A program made the position numbers and the translations under genes. Shown one piece after another: positions 17,663-24,602 of a stretch of 34,284 nt of DNA. Source of the DNA: Bryobacteraceae bacterium (GTDB lineage Bacteria; Acidobacteriota; Terriglobia; Bryobacterales; Bryobacteraceae); assembly GCA_019187195.1 (NCBI GenBank), contig JABAQT010000066.1:25112-59395 (forward strand), read 5' to 3'. Numbering within the stretch: position 1 is the stretch's first letter; each line of letters starts with the position of its first letter. The notes beneath the pieces are model-generated. The model saw nothing but the letters and a program-made list of their open reading frames with translations, was not told where the DNA came from and did not search any database.

Positions 17663-19993
17663 ATGGCGAGCACAGTCACGAAGACCGAAACCCTCTTCGG
17701 AAAGAGGATGAAGCGGAAGGAAGATCCGCGCCTGATTACCGGAACGGCTACCTATGTGGACGATATACAGATGCCGGGGATGCACCATGCGGTGATCCTG
17801 CGCAGTCCGTACGCGGCCGCGCGAATCAGGAGCATCGACACGAAAAGAGCGCTCGAGTTGCCGGGCGTGGCGGCCGTTTTCACGGGAGCGGACGTGAAGG
17901 ACGTGGGTCCGGTGCCGTGCGGGGCTTCGCTGCCCGGACTGCGCGTGCCGCACCACCATGTGCTGGCGCAGGACCGGACGTACTTCGTGGGGCATCCGGT
18001 GGCGGTGGTGGTGGCGGCGGACCGCTATATCGCGCGCGACGCCGTGGACCGGATCGAAGTGGATTGGGAGCCGCTCGATGCCGTGGCGGACCCTGAGAAG
18101 GCGCTCGAGGCGGGGGCTCCGGCGGTGCACCCGCAATGGCCGGACAACAAGGCATTCGACTACCACCAGGAGCACGGTGAAGTGGACAAAGTGTTCGCCG
18201 AGGCCGATGTGGTGGTGAAACAGCGGATCACGAGCCAGAGGCTGATTCCATGCGCGATGGAGACGCGCGGGGTGGTGGCGGAGTGGAGAAGCGGCGAGAA
18301 GGCGCTGACGATCTATACCTCGACGCAGATTCCGCACCTCATGCGAAGCCTGGTGGCGGGAATGCTGGGGATACCCGAAAACAAGCTGCGCGCGGTGGCT
18401 CCCGAAGTGGGCGGCGGATTCGGCAGCAAGCTGAACGTGTACGCGGAAGAAGCGCTGATGGGCTTCGTGGCGATGAAGATCGGCAAGCCGGTGAAGTGGA
18501 TCGAATCGCGGCGCGAGAACATGCTGGCGACGACTCACGGCCGCGGACACGTGGACTACTATGAGATCGCGGCGAAGAAGGACGGGACGATTGTTGGAAT
18601 CAAGCTGAAGCTGATCCAGGACGTGGGGTCGTATCACCAACTGCTGACGCCGGCCATCCCGACGCTATCGGTGCTGATGATGCCCGGAGTCTACCGGTGC
18701 CAGAACATCCGCGCCGATATCGTGGGGGTATTTACGAACTGCGTGCCGACGGATGCCTACCGCGGAGCGGGGCGCCCGGAGGCGATGCACGGGATCGAGC
18801 GGATGGTGGACATCCTGGCCGCGGAGATGAAGATGGACCCGGCGGAGTTGCGGTTGAAGAATTTCATCCAGCCGGAGGAGTTCCCCTACGCGACGGCGAC
18901 GGGATTGACCTATGACAGCGGCGATTACGACAAGCCGCTGAAGAAGGCGCTCGAGATTGCCGGGTACGCGAAACTGCGCGAAGAGCAGCGGGCGGCCCGG
19001 AGCGCGGGACGGCTGATGGGAATCGGGCTATCCACCTACGGCGAGATCTGCGCGATAGGACCGTCCCCCGCTACGCCGGCGGGAGGATGGGAGAGCGCGA
19101 CGGTACGGATCGAGCCTTCGGGCAAGGTGACCGTGCATACGGGTTGTTCGCCGCACGGACAGGGCGAGGAGACGACGTTCGCGCAGATCGCGGCCGATGA
19201 GTTGGGCGTGGATATTGAAGATGTCATCGTTTTGCACGGCGACACGGCCATTGTGCAGTACGGGATAGGAACGTTCGGTTCGAGGGGGACGGCGATCGGC
19301 GGAACCGCGATGTACTTCGCGATTCAGGAGTTGAAAGCGAAGATCAAGCGGTTTGGAGCGATGATGCTCGGTTGCGACGAAGTCCGCTTCGAGGACGGCC
19401 GCTGCGTGTGCGGCAAAACGGGCAAGAGCGTGACCATTCAGGAGATTGCGGCAGCCTCGTACCGGGCGATGAAGCTGCCTCCGAACACGGAACCCGGGAT
19501 GGTGGCGACATACTTCTGGGAGCCGCCGAACTTCACGTTCCCGTTTGGCGCGCACATCGTGGTGACCGAGGTGGACAAGGAGACGGGAGATATCGCGGTG
19601 AAGAGGTACGTGGCGGTGGATGATTGCGGCAAGATCATCAACCCGCTGATTGTGGCCGGGCAGATCCATGGCGGCGTGGCCCAGGGCCTGGGACAGGCGC
19701 TCTACGAGGAGGCGGTTTACGACGACAGCGGGCAGTTGATGACGGGTGAGTTCATGGATTACTGCGTGCCGAAGTCGACAATGGTGCCGTGGATTGAAGA
19801 CAGCAACACGGAGACGCCAACGCCGGTGAATCCGCTGGGGATCAAGGGAGTGGGAGAAGCGGGCACCATCGGCTGCTCGCCGGCCGTCGTGAACTCGGTC
19901 GTGGACGCCTTGAGCCCGCTGGGAGTGCGGCATATCGACATGCCGATGACTCCGGAAAAGATCTGGAAGCTGGTGCGGGGAGGTGCGGCATGA
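17663..19993 (+). CDS. coxL: Form II CO dehydrogenase-like molybdopterin subunit
   Basis: This is the 776-aa catalytic subunit of a xanthine oxidase-family molybdenum hydroxylase. The active-site loop AYRGAGR at residues 365-371 is the form II (BMS) signature. Form I aerobic CO dehydrogenases have AYXCSFR with the copper-binding Cys, which is absent here. Other cofactor motifs are EVGGGFGSK and the C-terminal GVGEAGTIG with the catalytic Glu. Form II enzymes are commonly annotated as CO dehydrogenases, but CO oxidation is not assured and the physiological substrate may be another aldehyde or heterocycle. The ATG at 17663 follows the coxS stop by 2 bp; a longer frame from 17591 overlaps coxS and is rejected. 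The stop overlaps coxM by 4 bp. Confidence 0.92.
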   Translation: MASTVTKTETLFGKRMKRKEDPRLITGTATYVDDIQMPGMHHAVILRSPYAAARIRSIDTKRALELPGVAAVFTGADVKDVGPVPCGASLPGLRVPHHHVLAQDRTYFVGHPVAVVVAADRYIARDAVDRIEVDWEPLDAVADPEKALEAGAPAVHPQWPDNKAFDYHQEHGEVDKVFAEADVVVKQRITSQRLIPCAMETRGVVAEWRSGEKALTIYTSTQIPHLMRSLVAGMLGIPENKLRAVAPEVGGGFGSKLNVYAEEALMGFVAMKIGKPVKWIESRRENMLATTHGRGHVDYYEIAAKKDGTIVGIKLKLIQDVGSYHQLLTPAIPTLSVLMMPGVYRCQNIRADIVGVFTNCVPTDAYRGAGRPEAMHGIERMVDILAAEMKMDPAELRLKNFIQPEEFPYATATGLTYDSGDYDKPLKKALEIAGYAKLREEQRAARSAGRLMGIGLSTYGEICAIGPSPATPAGGWESATVRIEPSGKVTVHTGCSPHGQGEETTFAQIAADELGVDIEDVIVLHGDTAIVQYGIGTFGSRGTAIGGTAMYFAIQELKAKIKRFGAMMLGCDEVRFEDGRCVCGKTGKSVTIQEIAAASYRAMKLPPNTEPGMVATYFWEPPNFTFPFGAHIVVTEVDKETGDIAVKRYVAVDDCGKIINPLIVAGQIHGGVAQGLGQALYEEAVYDDSGQLMTGEFMDYCVPKSTMVPWIEDSNTETPTPVNPLGIKGVGEAGTIGCSPAVVNSVVDALSPLGVRHIDMPMTPEKIWKLVRGGAA

Positions 19994-20844
19994 TCGCTCA
20001 GAATTTCGAGTATGAGACTCCGGCGACGCTCGATGAGGCGTTGGACCTGATGGAGGGCGGAGCAAAGGCGCTGGCCGGAGGGATGAGCCTGATTCCTCTG
20101 ATGAAGTTGCGGCTGGCGGCTCCGGAGAAGGTGGTGGACCTGCGCCGCGTGCCGGGGTTGAACTCGATCCGGACAGCGGACGGGCGGCTCCATATCGGGG
20201 CGATGGTGACGCACTACGAGTTGGAGTCGACGCCGCTGGTGCGGACCGGATGCCCGCTGCTGGCGATGGCGGCGGCAACCATCGGGGATGTGCAGGTACG
20301 GAATCTTGGAACTATTGGCGGCAGCATCGCGCACGCGGACCCGGCGGCGGACTACCCGGCCGCGCTGCAGGCGCTCGAGGCCGTGATCCGGATTGCGGGC
20401 AAGGGGGGCGAGCGAAGGATGAGCGCGGCGGAGTTCTTCGTGGATACGTTCACAACCGCTCTCGAACCCGGAGAGTTGGTGGTGGAGACGAGCGTTCCGC
20501 TCGAAGCGGCCGGGACGGGCGTGAGCTATCAGAAGTGTACTCAGCCGGCGTCGGGATTCGCGCTGGTGGGCGTGGCGGCGCGAGTAATAAAGGAAGGCGG
20601 CAGGGTTTCGCTGGCGCGCGTGGGCGTGACCGGGCTTGCCGGAAGCAGTTACCGGGCCGGGAACGTGGAGACGCTGCTGGTGGGTACGGCGGGCGGCGAA
20701 GAGGACGTGAAGAAGGCGGCGGCGGTGGTGGCGGAAGGGAAGGAAGCGAACAGCGATATCCATGCTTCGGCGGACTACCGGGCGCATCTGGCGCGCGTGT
20801 ATACGGCGCGGGCTCTACGGGCGGCGCTGGGAATGGCAGGGTAA
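19990..20844 (+). CDS. coxM: CO dehydrogenase-like FAD subunit
   Basis: This is the 284-aa FAD-binding medium subunit of the molybdenum hydroxylase. Two FAD motifs are present: AGGMSLIP at 29-36 (family AGGxSLxP) and TIGGSIAHADPAAD at 108-121 (family TIGGxxxxADPxxD). The C-terminal CO-dehydrogenase flavoprotein domain follows (YQKCTQPASGFALVGVAARV). The gene starts inside the coxL stop (ATGA). The operon order S-L-M is the one described for form II clusters, whereas form I uses M-S-L, which agrees with the AYRGAGR loop in the large subunit. Confidence 0.93.
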   Translation: MIAQNFEYETPATLDEALDLMEGGAKALAGGMSLIPLMKLRLAAPEKVVDLRRVPGLNSIRTADGRLHIGAMVTHYELESTPLVRTGCPLLAMAAATIGDVQVRNLGTIGGSIAHADPAADYPAALQALEAVIRIAGKGGERRMSAAEFFVDTFTTALEPGELVVETSVPLEAAGTGVSYQKCTQPASGFALVGVAARVIKEGGRVSLARVGVTGLAGSSYRAGNVETLLVGTAGGEEDVKKAAAVVAEGKEANSDIHASADYRAHLARVYTARALRAALGMAG

Positions 20845-20851
20845 GCGGGCA

Positions 20852-21298
20852 GTGAAAATTCAAGGTTCGCACCGGCTGCCGGCGGGCCGAGAACGCGCGT
20901 ACGCCTTGTTGCAGGATCCGGAGATTCTGGCGGCGTGCCTGCCGGGCTGTGAAGCCCTGGTGAAGGTGGAAGAAGACCTTTACGAGATGAAGATGAAGAT
21001 TGCCCTGGCGGCGATATCGGGGCAGTTCTCGGGCAGGGTGCGGATTGGAGACCGGAATCCCGTCGAGAGCTTCCGGCTGGTTGTCGAGGGGACAGGGAAA
21101 ATCGGATTCCTGAAGGGCGAAGGGCTGCTGAAGCTTCGCGAGGAGGGCGCCGAGACAGAGGTGGCTTACGAGGGTGATGTACACGTAGGAGGCACCATCG
21201 CCTCGGTGGGGCAGCGTCTGCTCGATACGACGTCGAGAATGATGATTAAGCGATTTTTCGACAGGTTATGCGAACGGACACGAAAGGCGTGCGAATAA
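20852..21298 (+). CDS. coxG: CoxG-like SRPBCC protein
   Basis: This is a 148-aa CoxG/SRPBCC (START-like) protein, linked in other bacteria to recruitment of CO dehydrogenase to the membrane. Recognisable segments are LPAGRERAYALLQDPEILAACLPGCEAL at the N-terminus, then EDLYEMKMKI and the ending DTTSRMMIKRFFDRL. I choose the GTG at 20852, which lies 7 bp after coxM, has GCGGGC upstream and gives the usual N-terminus; the longer frame from 20762 overlaps coxM. Accessory genes coxD, coxE and coxF are not found after it: the next gene is on the other strand. Confidence 0.87.
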   Translation: MKIQGSHRLPAGRERAYALLQDPEILAACLPGCEALVKVEEDLYEMKMKIALAAISGQFSGRVRIGDRNPVESFRLVVEGTGKIGFLKGEGLLKLREEGAETEVAYEGDVHVGGTIASVGQRLLDTTSRMMIKRFFDRLCERTRKACE

Positions 21299-21353
21299 GG
21301 CGGTAATTCGTGAGGGTTTCCGCGGATTGTGCCTCCGGGCATGTCTCGCGCGC

Positions 21354-22127
21354 CTAGCGTGACTCGAGGTGAAGGGGCTCATCGAGGCGGAAGGTGAGAA
21401 CGGTTTCCGGAGGAACTTTCACCTGGCTCCCGCGGGTGAGGACCTGGGTGGCTCCGCCGGCGGCGGCTCCCGCGGCGGCTCCGATTGCGGCTCCCCGTCC
21501 CCCTCCGGCAATGGCGCCGAGGAGCGTGCCGAGGACGGCTCCTCCGCCGACCATTCCGGCGGTGCGGCGATTTCTGCCGAGGCCTTCGCGGGTGGAGCGC
21601 TGGATGTCCTCGGTACTGACGTTGTACTGTCTGCCGGAGATGGTGACGGAATCGAGATCGAGAGCAAGTTGGGGGGTCCCCAGGCCACCGGAGGATGACT
21701 TGCGGATGATGAGCCGGGCGGGGGCTCCCTTGGGGATAAGGATGGAACCATCAGTCCCGGGAATATCGCGGTCGATGCCGGCCGAAAAGGTGGCGCCTTC
21801 GGGGCTGGACGAGGAATCGATGGCTTCATTGGTGCGGACGGCTATTTCGGTTCCAGCCGGAAGAGTGGGAGAAGCGGCGGGGGGCAGCGATGACGAGGAA
21901 GAGGATGAGGTTGCCGGCGGGGTCTCGGCGCCGCCGAAGGTGATGGATTGGATGGCCGAGATGTCATACTGGCGGGTTGCGCCGCTTTGATCGAGGAAAG
22001 TGATGACACGGGTGGAACCGCCGAGAAACGTTCCGGAAACAATCAGTCCGTTACGCAGTTTCAGTTGGTCGGAAGCGCCCCAGAGCAAGCAGGATCCCAG
22101 AAGGCAAATCAGGGTTGCCAGTCTCAC
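21354..22127 (-). CDS. Exported protein with glycine-zipper segment
   Basis: This is a 257-aa exported protein of unknown function. It has a signal peptide (LATLICLLGSCLLWGA), then a small beta domain with LKLRNGLIVSGTFLGGS (an SH3/LSM-like turn pattern seen in acidobacterial envelope proteins). A seven-serine linker follows near residue 80. Next comes a domain beginning LPAGTEIAVRTNEAIDS, and then a glycine-zipper stretch (GGGAVLGTLLGAIAGGGRGAAIG) like those of outer-membrane-associated 17-kDa antigen proteins. The start is a GTG at 22127 with AGAGGTG about 6 bases upstream, a good ribosome site. It is transcribed away from the long intergenic region and converges with coxG. Confidence 0.75.
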   Translation of the reverse strand: MRLATLICLLGSCLLWGASDQLKLRNGLIVSGTFLGGSTRVITFLDQSGATRQYDISAIQSITFGGAETPPATSSSSSSSLPPAASPTLPAGTEIAVRTNEAIDSSSSPEGATFSAGIDRDIPGTDGSILIPKGAPARLIIRKSSSGGLGTPQLALDLDSVTISGRQYNVSTEDIQRSTREGLGRNRRTAGMVGGGAVLGTLLGAIAGGGRGAAIGAAAGAAAGGATQVLTRGSQVKVPPETVLTFRLDEPLHLESR

Positions 22128-22308
22128 GATTACACCTCTTCTTTATCGTAGCTCACTCAAAGCAGGCATCCGCCACTGGTGCGGTTATTTCGGAGACGAA
22201 ACGAAAGCGTAATATCTGTTTTCGTGCGAGGGAGGCCGGGAGCGGGGTGGTTAGGTGGATTTTCCGGCCTCTTCCCGGGCTTCTCATAAAGTCAACCGTG
22301 TCTCCATC

Positions 22309-22386
22309 TTAGACCGGAAAGAGATGGGCCGGCGGGACGATTTCCACGGTTTTTCCACAAGCTTCGCACTTCATCAAAGACATCAT
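22309..22386 (-). CDS. Possible microprotein with CxxC zinc motif
   Basis: This is a 25-codon minus-strand ORF (ATG at 22386, alternatives at 22383 and 22374; TAA at 22311-22309). From the 22374 ATG it encodes MKCEACGKTVEIVPP followed by AHLFPV. The CEACGK pattern resembles half a zinc ribbon. It lies in otherwise empty DNA upstream of, and in the same direction as, the glycine-zipper gene. No convincing ribosome site is seen, and an ORF this short can occur by chance, so this is a candidate only. Confidence 0.25.
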   Translation of the reverse strand: MMSLMKCEACGKTVEIVPPAHLFPV

Positions 22387-22393
22387 AACATTC

Positions 22394-22408
22394 ACTGAAT
22401 CAATCAGT
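22394..22408. repeat. Short inverted repeat in intergenic DNA
   Basis: The arms ACTGA (22394-22398) and TCAGT (22404-22408) are separated by five bases. The site lies about 35 bp upstream of the -35 box at 22441 and just ahead of the possible microprotein start, a position where a regulator might bind. It is short enough to be chance. Confidence 0.25.
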
Positions 22409-22440
22409 TAAGAGGATATTCAAAAGGCGGACTTTTTTTC

Positions 22441-22469
22441 TTGACTCGATTTGCCGTTCGCCGTAAGAT
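22441..22469 (+). promoter_or_regulatory. Sigma70-type promoter
   Basis: A -35 hexamer TTGACT (22441-22446) is followed by an exact 17-bp spacer and a -10 hexamer TAAGAT (22464-22469). A T-rich tract (22433-22439) lies just upstream and may act as an UP-like element. Transcription should begin near 22476-22478. This is the best promoter match noticed in the window, and it is followed by RNA hairpins rather than an immediate start codon. Confidence 0.6.
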
Positions 22470-22475
22470 CCAAAT

Positions 22476-22591
22476 CAAACGAAGGATTTGGACGGATGCG
22501 AAACCGTCGAATCTGATTCTCCCAAAAACGTCCCCTGGCGAACAGCCGGGGTCAAGATAGCACAAATGCTCACCTTCGGGTGAGCATTTTG
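22476..22591 (+). ncRNA. Candidate structured small RNA or leader, class unknown
   Basis: The predicted transcript from the promoter at 22441-22469 folds into three local hairpins by eye. Hairpin 1 pairs GACGG (22491-22495) with CCGTC (22504-22508) around an eight-base loop, extended by GATT (22485-22488) with AATC (22510-22513). Hairpin 2 pairs CCCC+GGC (22532-22535, 22537-22539) with GCC+GGGG (22545-22551) around GAACA, with a bulged U at 22536. Hairpin 3 is the UUCG-capped terminator-like stem. I tried to match known riboswitch consensus patterns and found none. It could be an independent RNA of about 115 nt or an attenuating leader of the S55-like gene 148 bp downstream. Confidence 0.5.
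22564..22589 (+). terminator. Terminator-like hairpin with UUCG loop
   Basis: AAATGCTCACC (22564-22574) pairs perfectly with GGTGAGCATTT (22579-22589) over 11 bp around a UUCG tetraloop, a very stable RNA hairpin. It is followed only by T-G-C-T-T, so the U tract is short (TTTT at 22587-22590). It is a likely intrinsic terminator or attenuator, and processing or mRNA-stabilising roles are also possible. Confidence 0.6.
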
Positions 22592-22628
22592 CTTGAGGAC
22601 CGCGTGCGCGCCGCAACCGATTATTGGT

Positions 22629-22647
22629 TTCCGGGAGGCCCCCGGAA
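22629..22647 (+). repeat. Inverted repeat in the leader of the S55-like gene
   Basis: TTCCGGG (22629-22635) and CCCGGAA (22641-22647) form a perfect 7-bp stem with a five-base loop, followed by CTTTTCC. It lies between the UUCG hairpin and the S55-like start codon. An 8-bp palindrome ATGTACAT sits further on at 22685-22692. Either may be an operator or a second weak terminator. Confidence 0.35.
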
Positions 22648-22738
22648 CTTTTCCGAAAGCCTGAACGTCACAACTCTCAAGTGTATGTACATTCGTGTCG
22701 CGTGGACGATAATGGATGTATTAAAGGTCACCCCTGCC

Positions 22739-24592
22739 GTGAGACTACACCCCTGGAAACTTTCGTTGCTCACTTTCGCCCTGGCGATCGCCGCCTCCGG
22801 CCAGACCATCAACCGCCCCAAGGCGGGCCCCGTAACCATTATGAAATCCTCGGAACTGAAGCCCGGCATGAAGGCCACGGCCTGGACGGTTTTCGAGGGA
22901 ACGACGCCGGAACCGGTGCCCGTTGAGATCATCGGACTGTGGAAGAACGCATGGGGACCACGCCAGGACGTAATTTTGGGGAAGATGGGCGGGAAGGCGC
23001 AGCGGACCAACGTGGCCGGCGGCATGAGTGGCAGTCCTGTCTATGTCGACGGGAAGTTGATCGGAGCAGTGGCGCTGCGCTTGAGCGTGTTTTCACCAGA
23101 CGCCATCTGCGGGATCACGCCGATCGAGTTGATGCTGGAAATCAATGACTTCGACAAGTCTAAGCCGGGCGGCGCAAAAGCGCCGGATAAGCCGGGGGTG
23201 CGGGCAGGGTTGCAGGTTCCGGGTGAACTGCTGGCGAAAGTGGTGGAGGCAAGCGCCTCGGGAACGGCAAGCGGCGCCGCGCTGATGACGCCGATCGAGA
23301 CGCCGTTGACGCTCGCCGGATTCAACGAGGCCACGATACGGGAGTTTGGGCCGCTGATGCGGCAGATGGGGCTGAACCCGGCGCAGGGGGGCGCAAGCGG
23401 GGCGCTGCTGAGCCCGCGCCCGGTGGCGGGGTGGCAGACGGCCTTGCAACCCGGAGACCCGGTGGCGGGAGTGCTCGTATCAGGCGATATGTCGATGACA
23501 GGGTTGGGGACGGTTTCGTACAACGACGGGCGGCGGGTATTGGCGTTCGGGCACCCGTTTTTCAACCTGGGTCCTGTCGAGATGCCGATGGCGAAGGGCG
23601 AGGTGCTGATGACGCTCGGATCGGCGTACCAGCCGAATAAGATCGCCAACGCGACCGAGATTGTGGGAGCGCTACACCAGGACCGGCATTCGGGAATCAT
23701 GGGGGTGCTCGGAGACACGGCGGAGATGATCCCTGTGTCGCTCAAGGTGAGAAGCTTCACGAGCAAGGATAAGATTGAGAAAACAAAGGAGTTTCAGTTC
23801 CACGTCTTTGTTCAGCAGAAGTGGACGCCATTTCTGATGATGATCACGCTGTTCAATTCGATCAGCGGAGTGAACGACTTTTCCGACGAGGTGACCTACC
23901 GTTTCAGCGGGAACGTGGAGATGGACAGACACCAGCGTTTGACGCTGGCGACGATGCAGGCTCCGAGCGAGCTGCCGGTGCCCGCTCCGATGATGCTGGC
24001 GGGGTGGTGGGCGGACAAGTTCAACCGGTTGTTTCTGAACGCGGTTCAGATGCCGAAACTGAAAAGGGTGGACGCGACGGTGGATCTGCTGCCACAGCGG
24101 CGGGTGGCGACAATTGACAACGCATGGCTCGAGCGGACGGAAGTGGCTCCGGGGACGGCGGTCACCGGGAAGGTGTTTCTGCGCCCGTTCCGCGGAGAGC
24201 GGATTGCGCGCGAGTTCCGTATCCAGATCCCGGAAAGCCTGGCGAAAGGGACGCACCGGATCCTCTTGAGCGACGCGGACACGCTGAACCGGATGCAATC
24301 GGCGGCAGGGATGGCGAACCGTTATATCGACATTCCGCAGACCGTATCGCTGATCAACCAGGAGCGGTCGAATAACAAGTTGTATGTGTCGCTGATCGAA
24401 GCGCGGCCGACGGTGTTCACGGAAGACAAGACGATGCCGAGCCTGCCGGCGTCGGTGCTGAACGTGCTGCAAAGCGGCCAGACGCAGAACCATACATTCA
24501 TCACATCGGGGGAATCGGCGACGGAGCAGGAATCCATTCCATTTGATTTTGTAGTCAACGGAAGCTACAACCTGAAAATCACGGTCAAATAA
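22739..24592 (+). CDS. Exported SpoIVB/S55-like peptidase-domain protein
   Basis: This is a 617-aa exported protein with SpoIVB (peptidase family S55)-like segments. A signal peptide (HPWKLSLLTFALAIAASGQ) is followed by KPGMKATAWTVFEGTTPEP and the serine motif GGMSGSPVYVDGKLIGAVA, with Ser97 (first Ser of GMSGSP) as candidate nucleophile. A His-bearing segment GRRVLAFGHPFFNLG comes much later (His272). In SpoIVB the His segment precedes the Ser segment, so the order here is swapped. The C-terminal ~300 residues are unrecognised, mostly beta-type. The GTG at 22739 begins a clean signal peptide and has AAAGG 11 bases upstream; an ATG at 22712 is equally possible. A beta-propeller gene follows at 10 bp. 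A periplasmic processing role is inferred; sporulation is not implied. Confidence 0.78.
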   Translation: MRLHPWKLSLLTFALAIAASGQTINRPKAGPVTIMKSSELKPGMKATAWTVFEGTTPEPVPVEIIGLWKNAWGPRQDVILGKMGGKAQRTNVAGGMSGSPVYVDGKLIGAVALRLSVFSPDAICGITPIELMLEINDFDKSKPGGAKAPDKPGVRAGLQVPGELLAKVVEASASGTASGAALMTPIETPLTLAGFNEATIREFGPLMRQMGLNPAQGGASGALLSPRPVAGWQTALQPGDPVAGVLVSGDMSMTGLGTVSYNDGRRVLAFGHPFFNLGPVEMPMAKGEVLMTLGSAYQPNKIANATEIVGALHQDRHSGIMGVLGDTAEMIPVSLKVRSFTSKDKIEKTKEFQFHVFVQQKWTPFLMMITLFNSISGVNDFSDEVTYRFSGNVEMDRHQRLTLATMQAPSELPVPAPMMLAGWWADKFNRLFLNAVQMPKLKRVDATVDLLPQRRVATIDNAWLERTEVAPGTAVTGKVFLRPFRGERIAREFRIQIPESLAKGTHRILLSDADTLNRMQSAAGMANRYIDIPQTVSLINQERSNNKLYVSLIEARPTVFTEDKTMPSLPASVLNVLQSGQTQNHTFITSGESATEQESIPFDFVVNGSYNLKITVK

Positions 24593-24602
24593 ATAACTAC
24601 TC

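Noticed and set aside
17663..19993. Assignment as a true (form I) aerobic CO dehydrogenase
   Set aside because: The active-site loop is AYRGAGR, not AYXCSFR, and the gene order is S-L-M.
22351..22359. TTTTCCACA, one mismatch from a DnaA box
   Set aside because: It is a single copy with no cluster, AT-rich unwinding element or dnaA/dnaN nearby; it does not support an origin.
22433..22440. T-run read as a terminator for an upstream plus-strand transcript
   Set aside because: No GC-rich hairpin precedes it and no plus-strand gene ends nearby; it fits better as part of the promoter upstream region.
22492..22497. ACGGAT in the first RNA hairpin as a TwoAYGGAY motif
   Set aside because: Only one copy is present in a hairpin, and the class needs two.
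10990..24592. SpoIID-like and SpoIVB-like proteins as signs of sporulation
   Set aside because: Both families occur widely in non-sporulating bacteria, and no core sporulation genes are seen.
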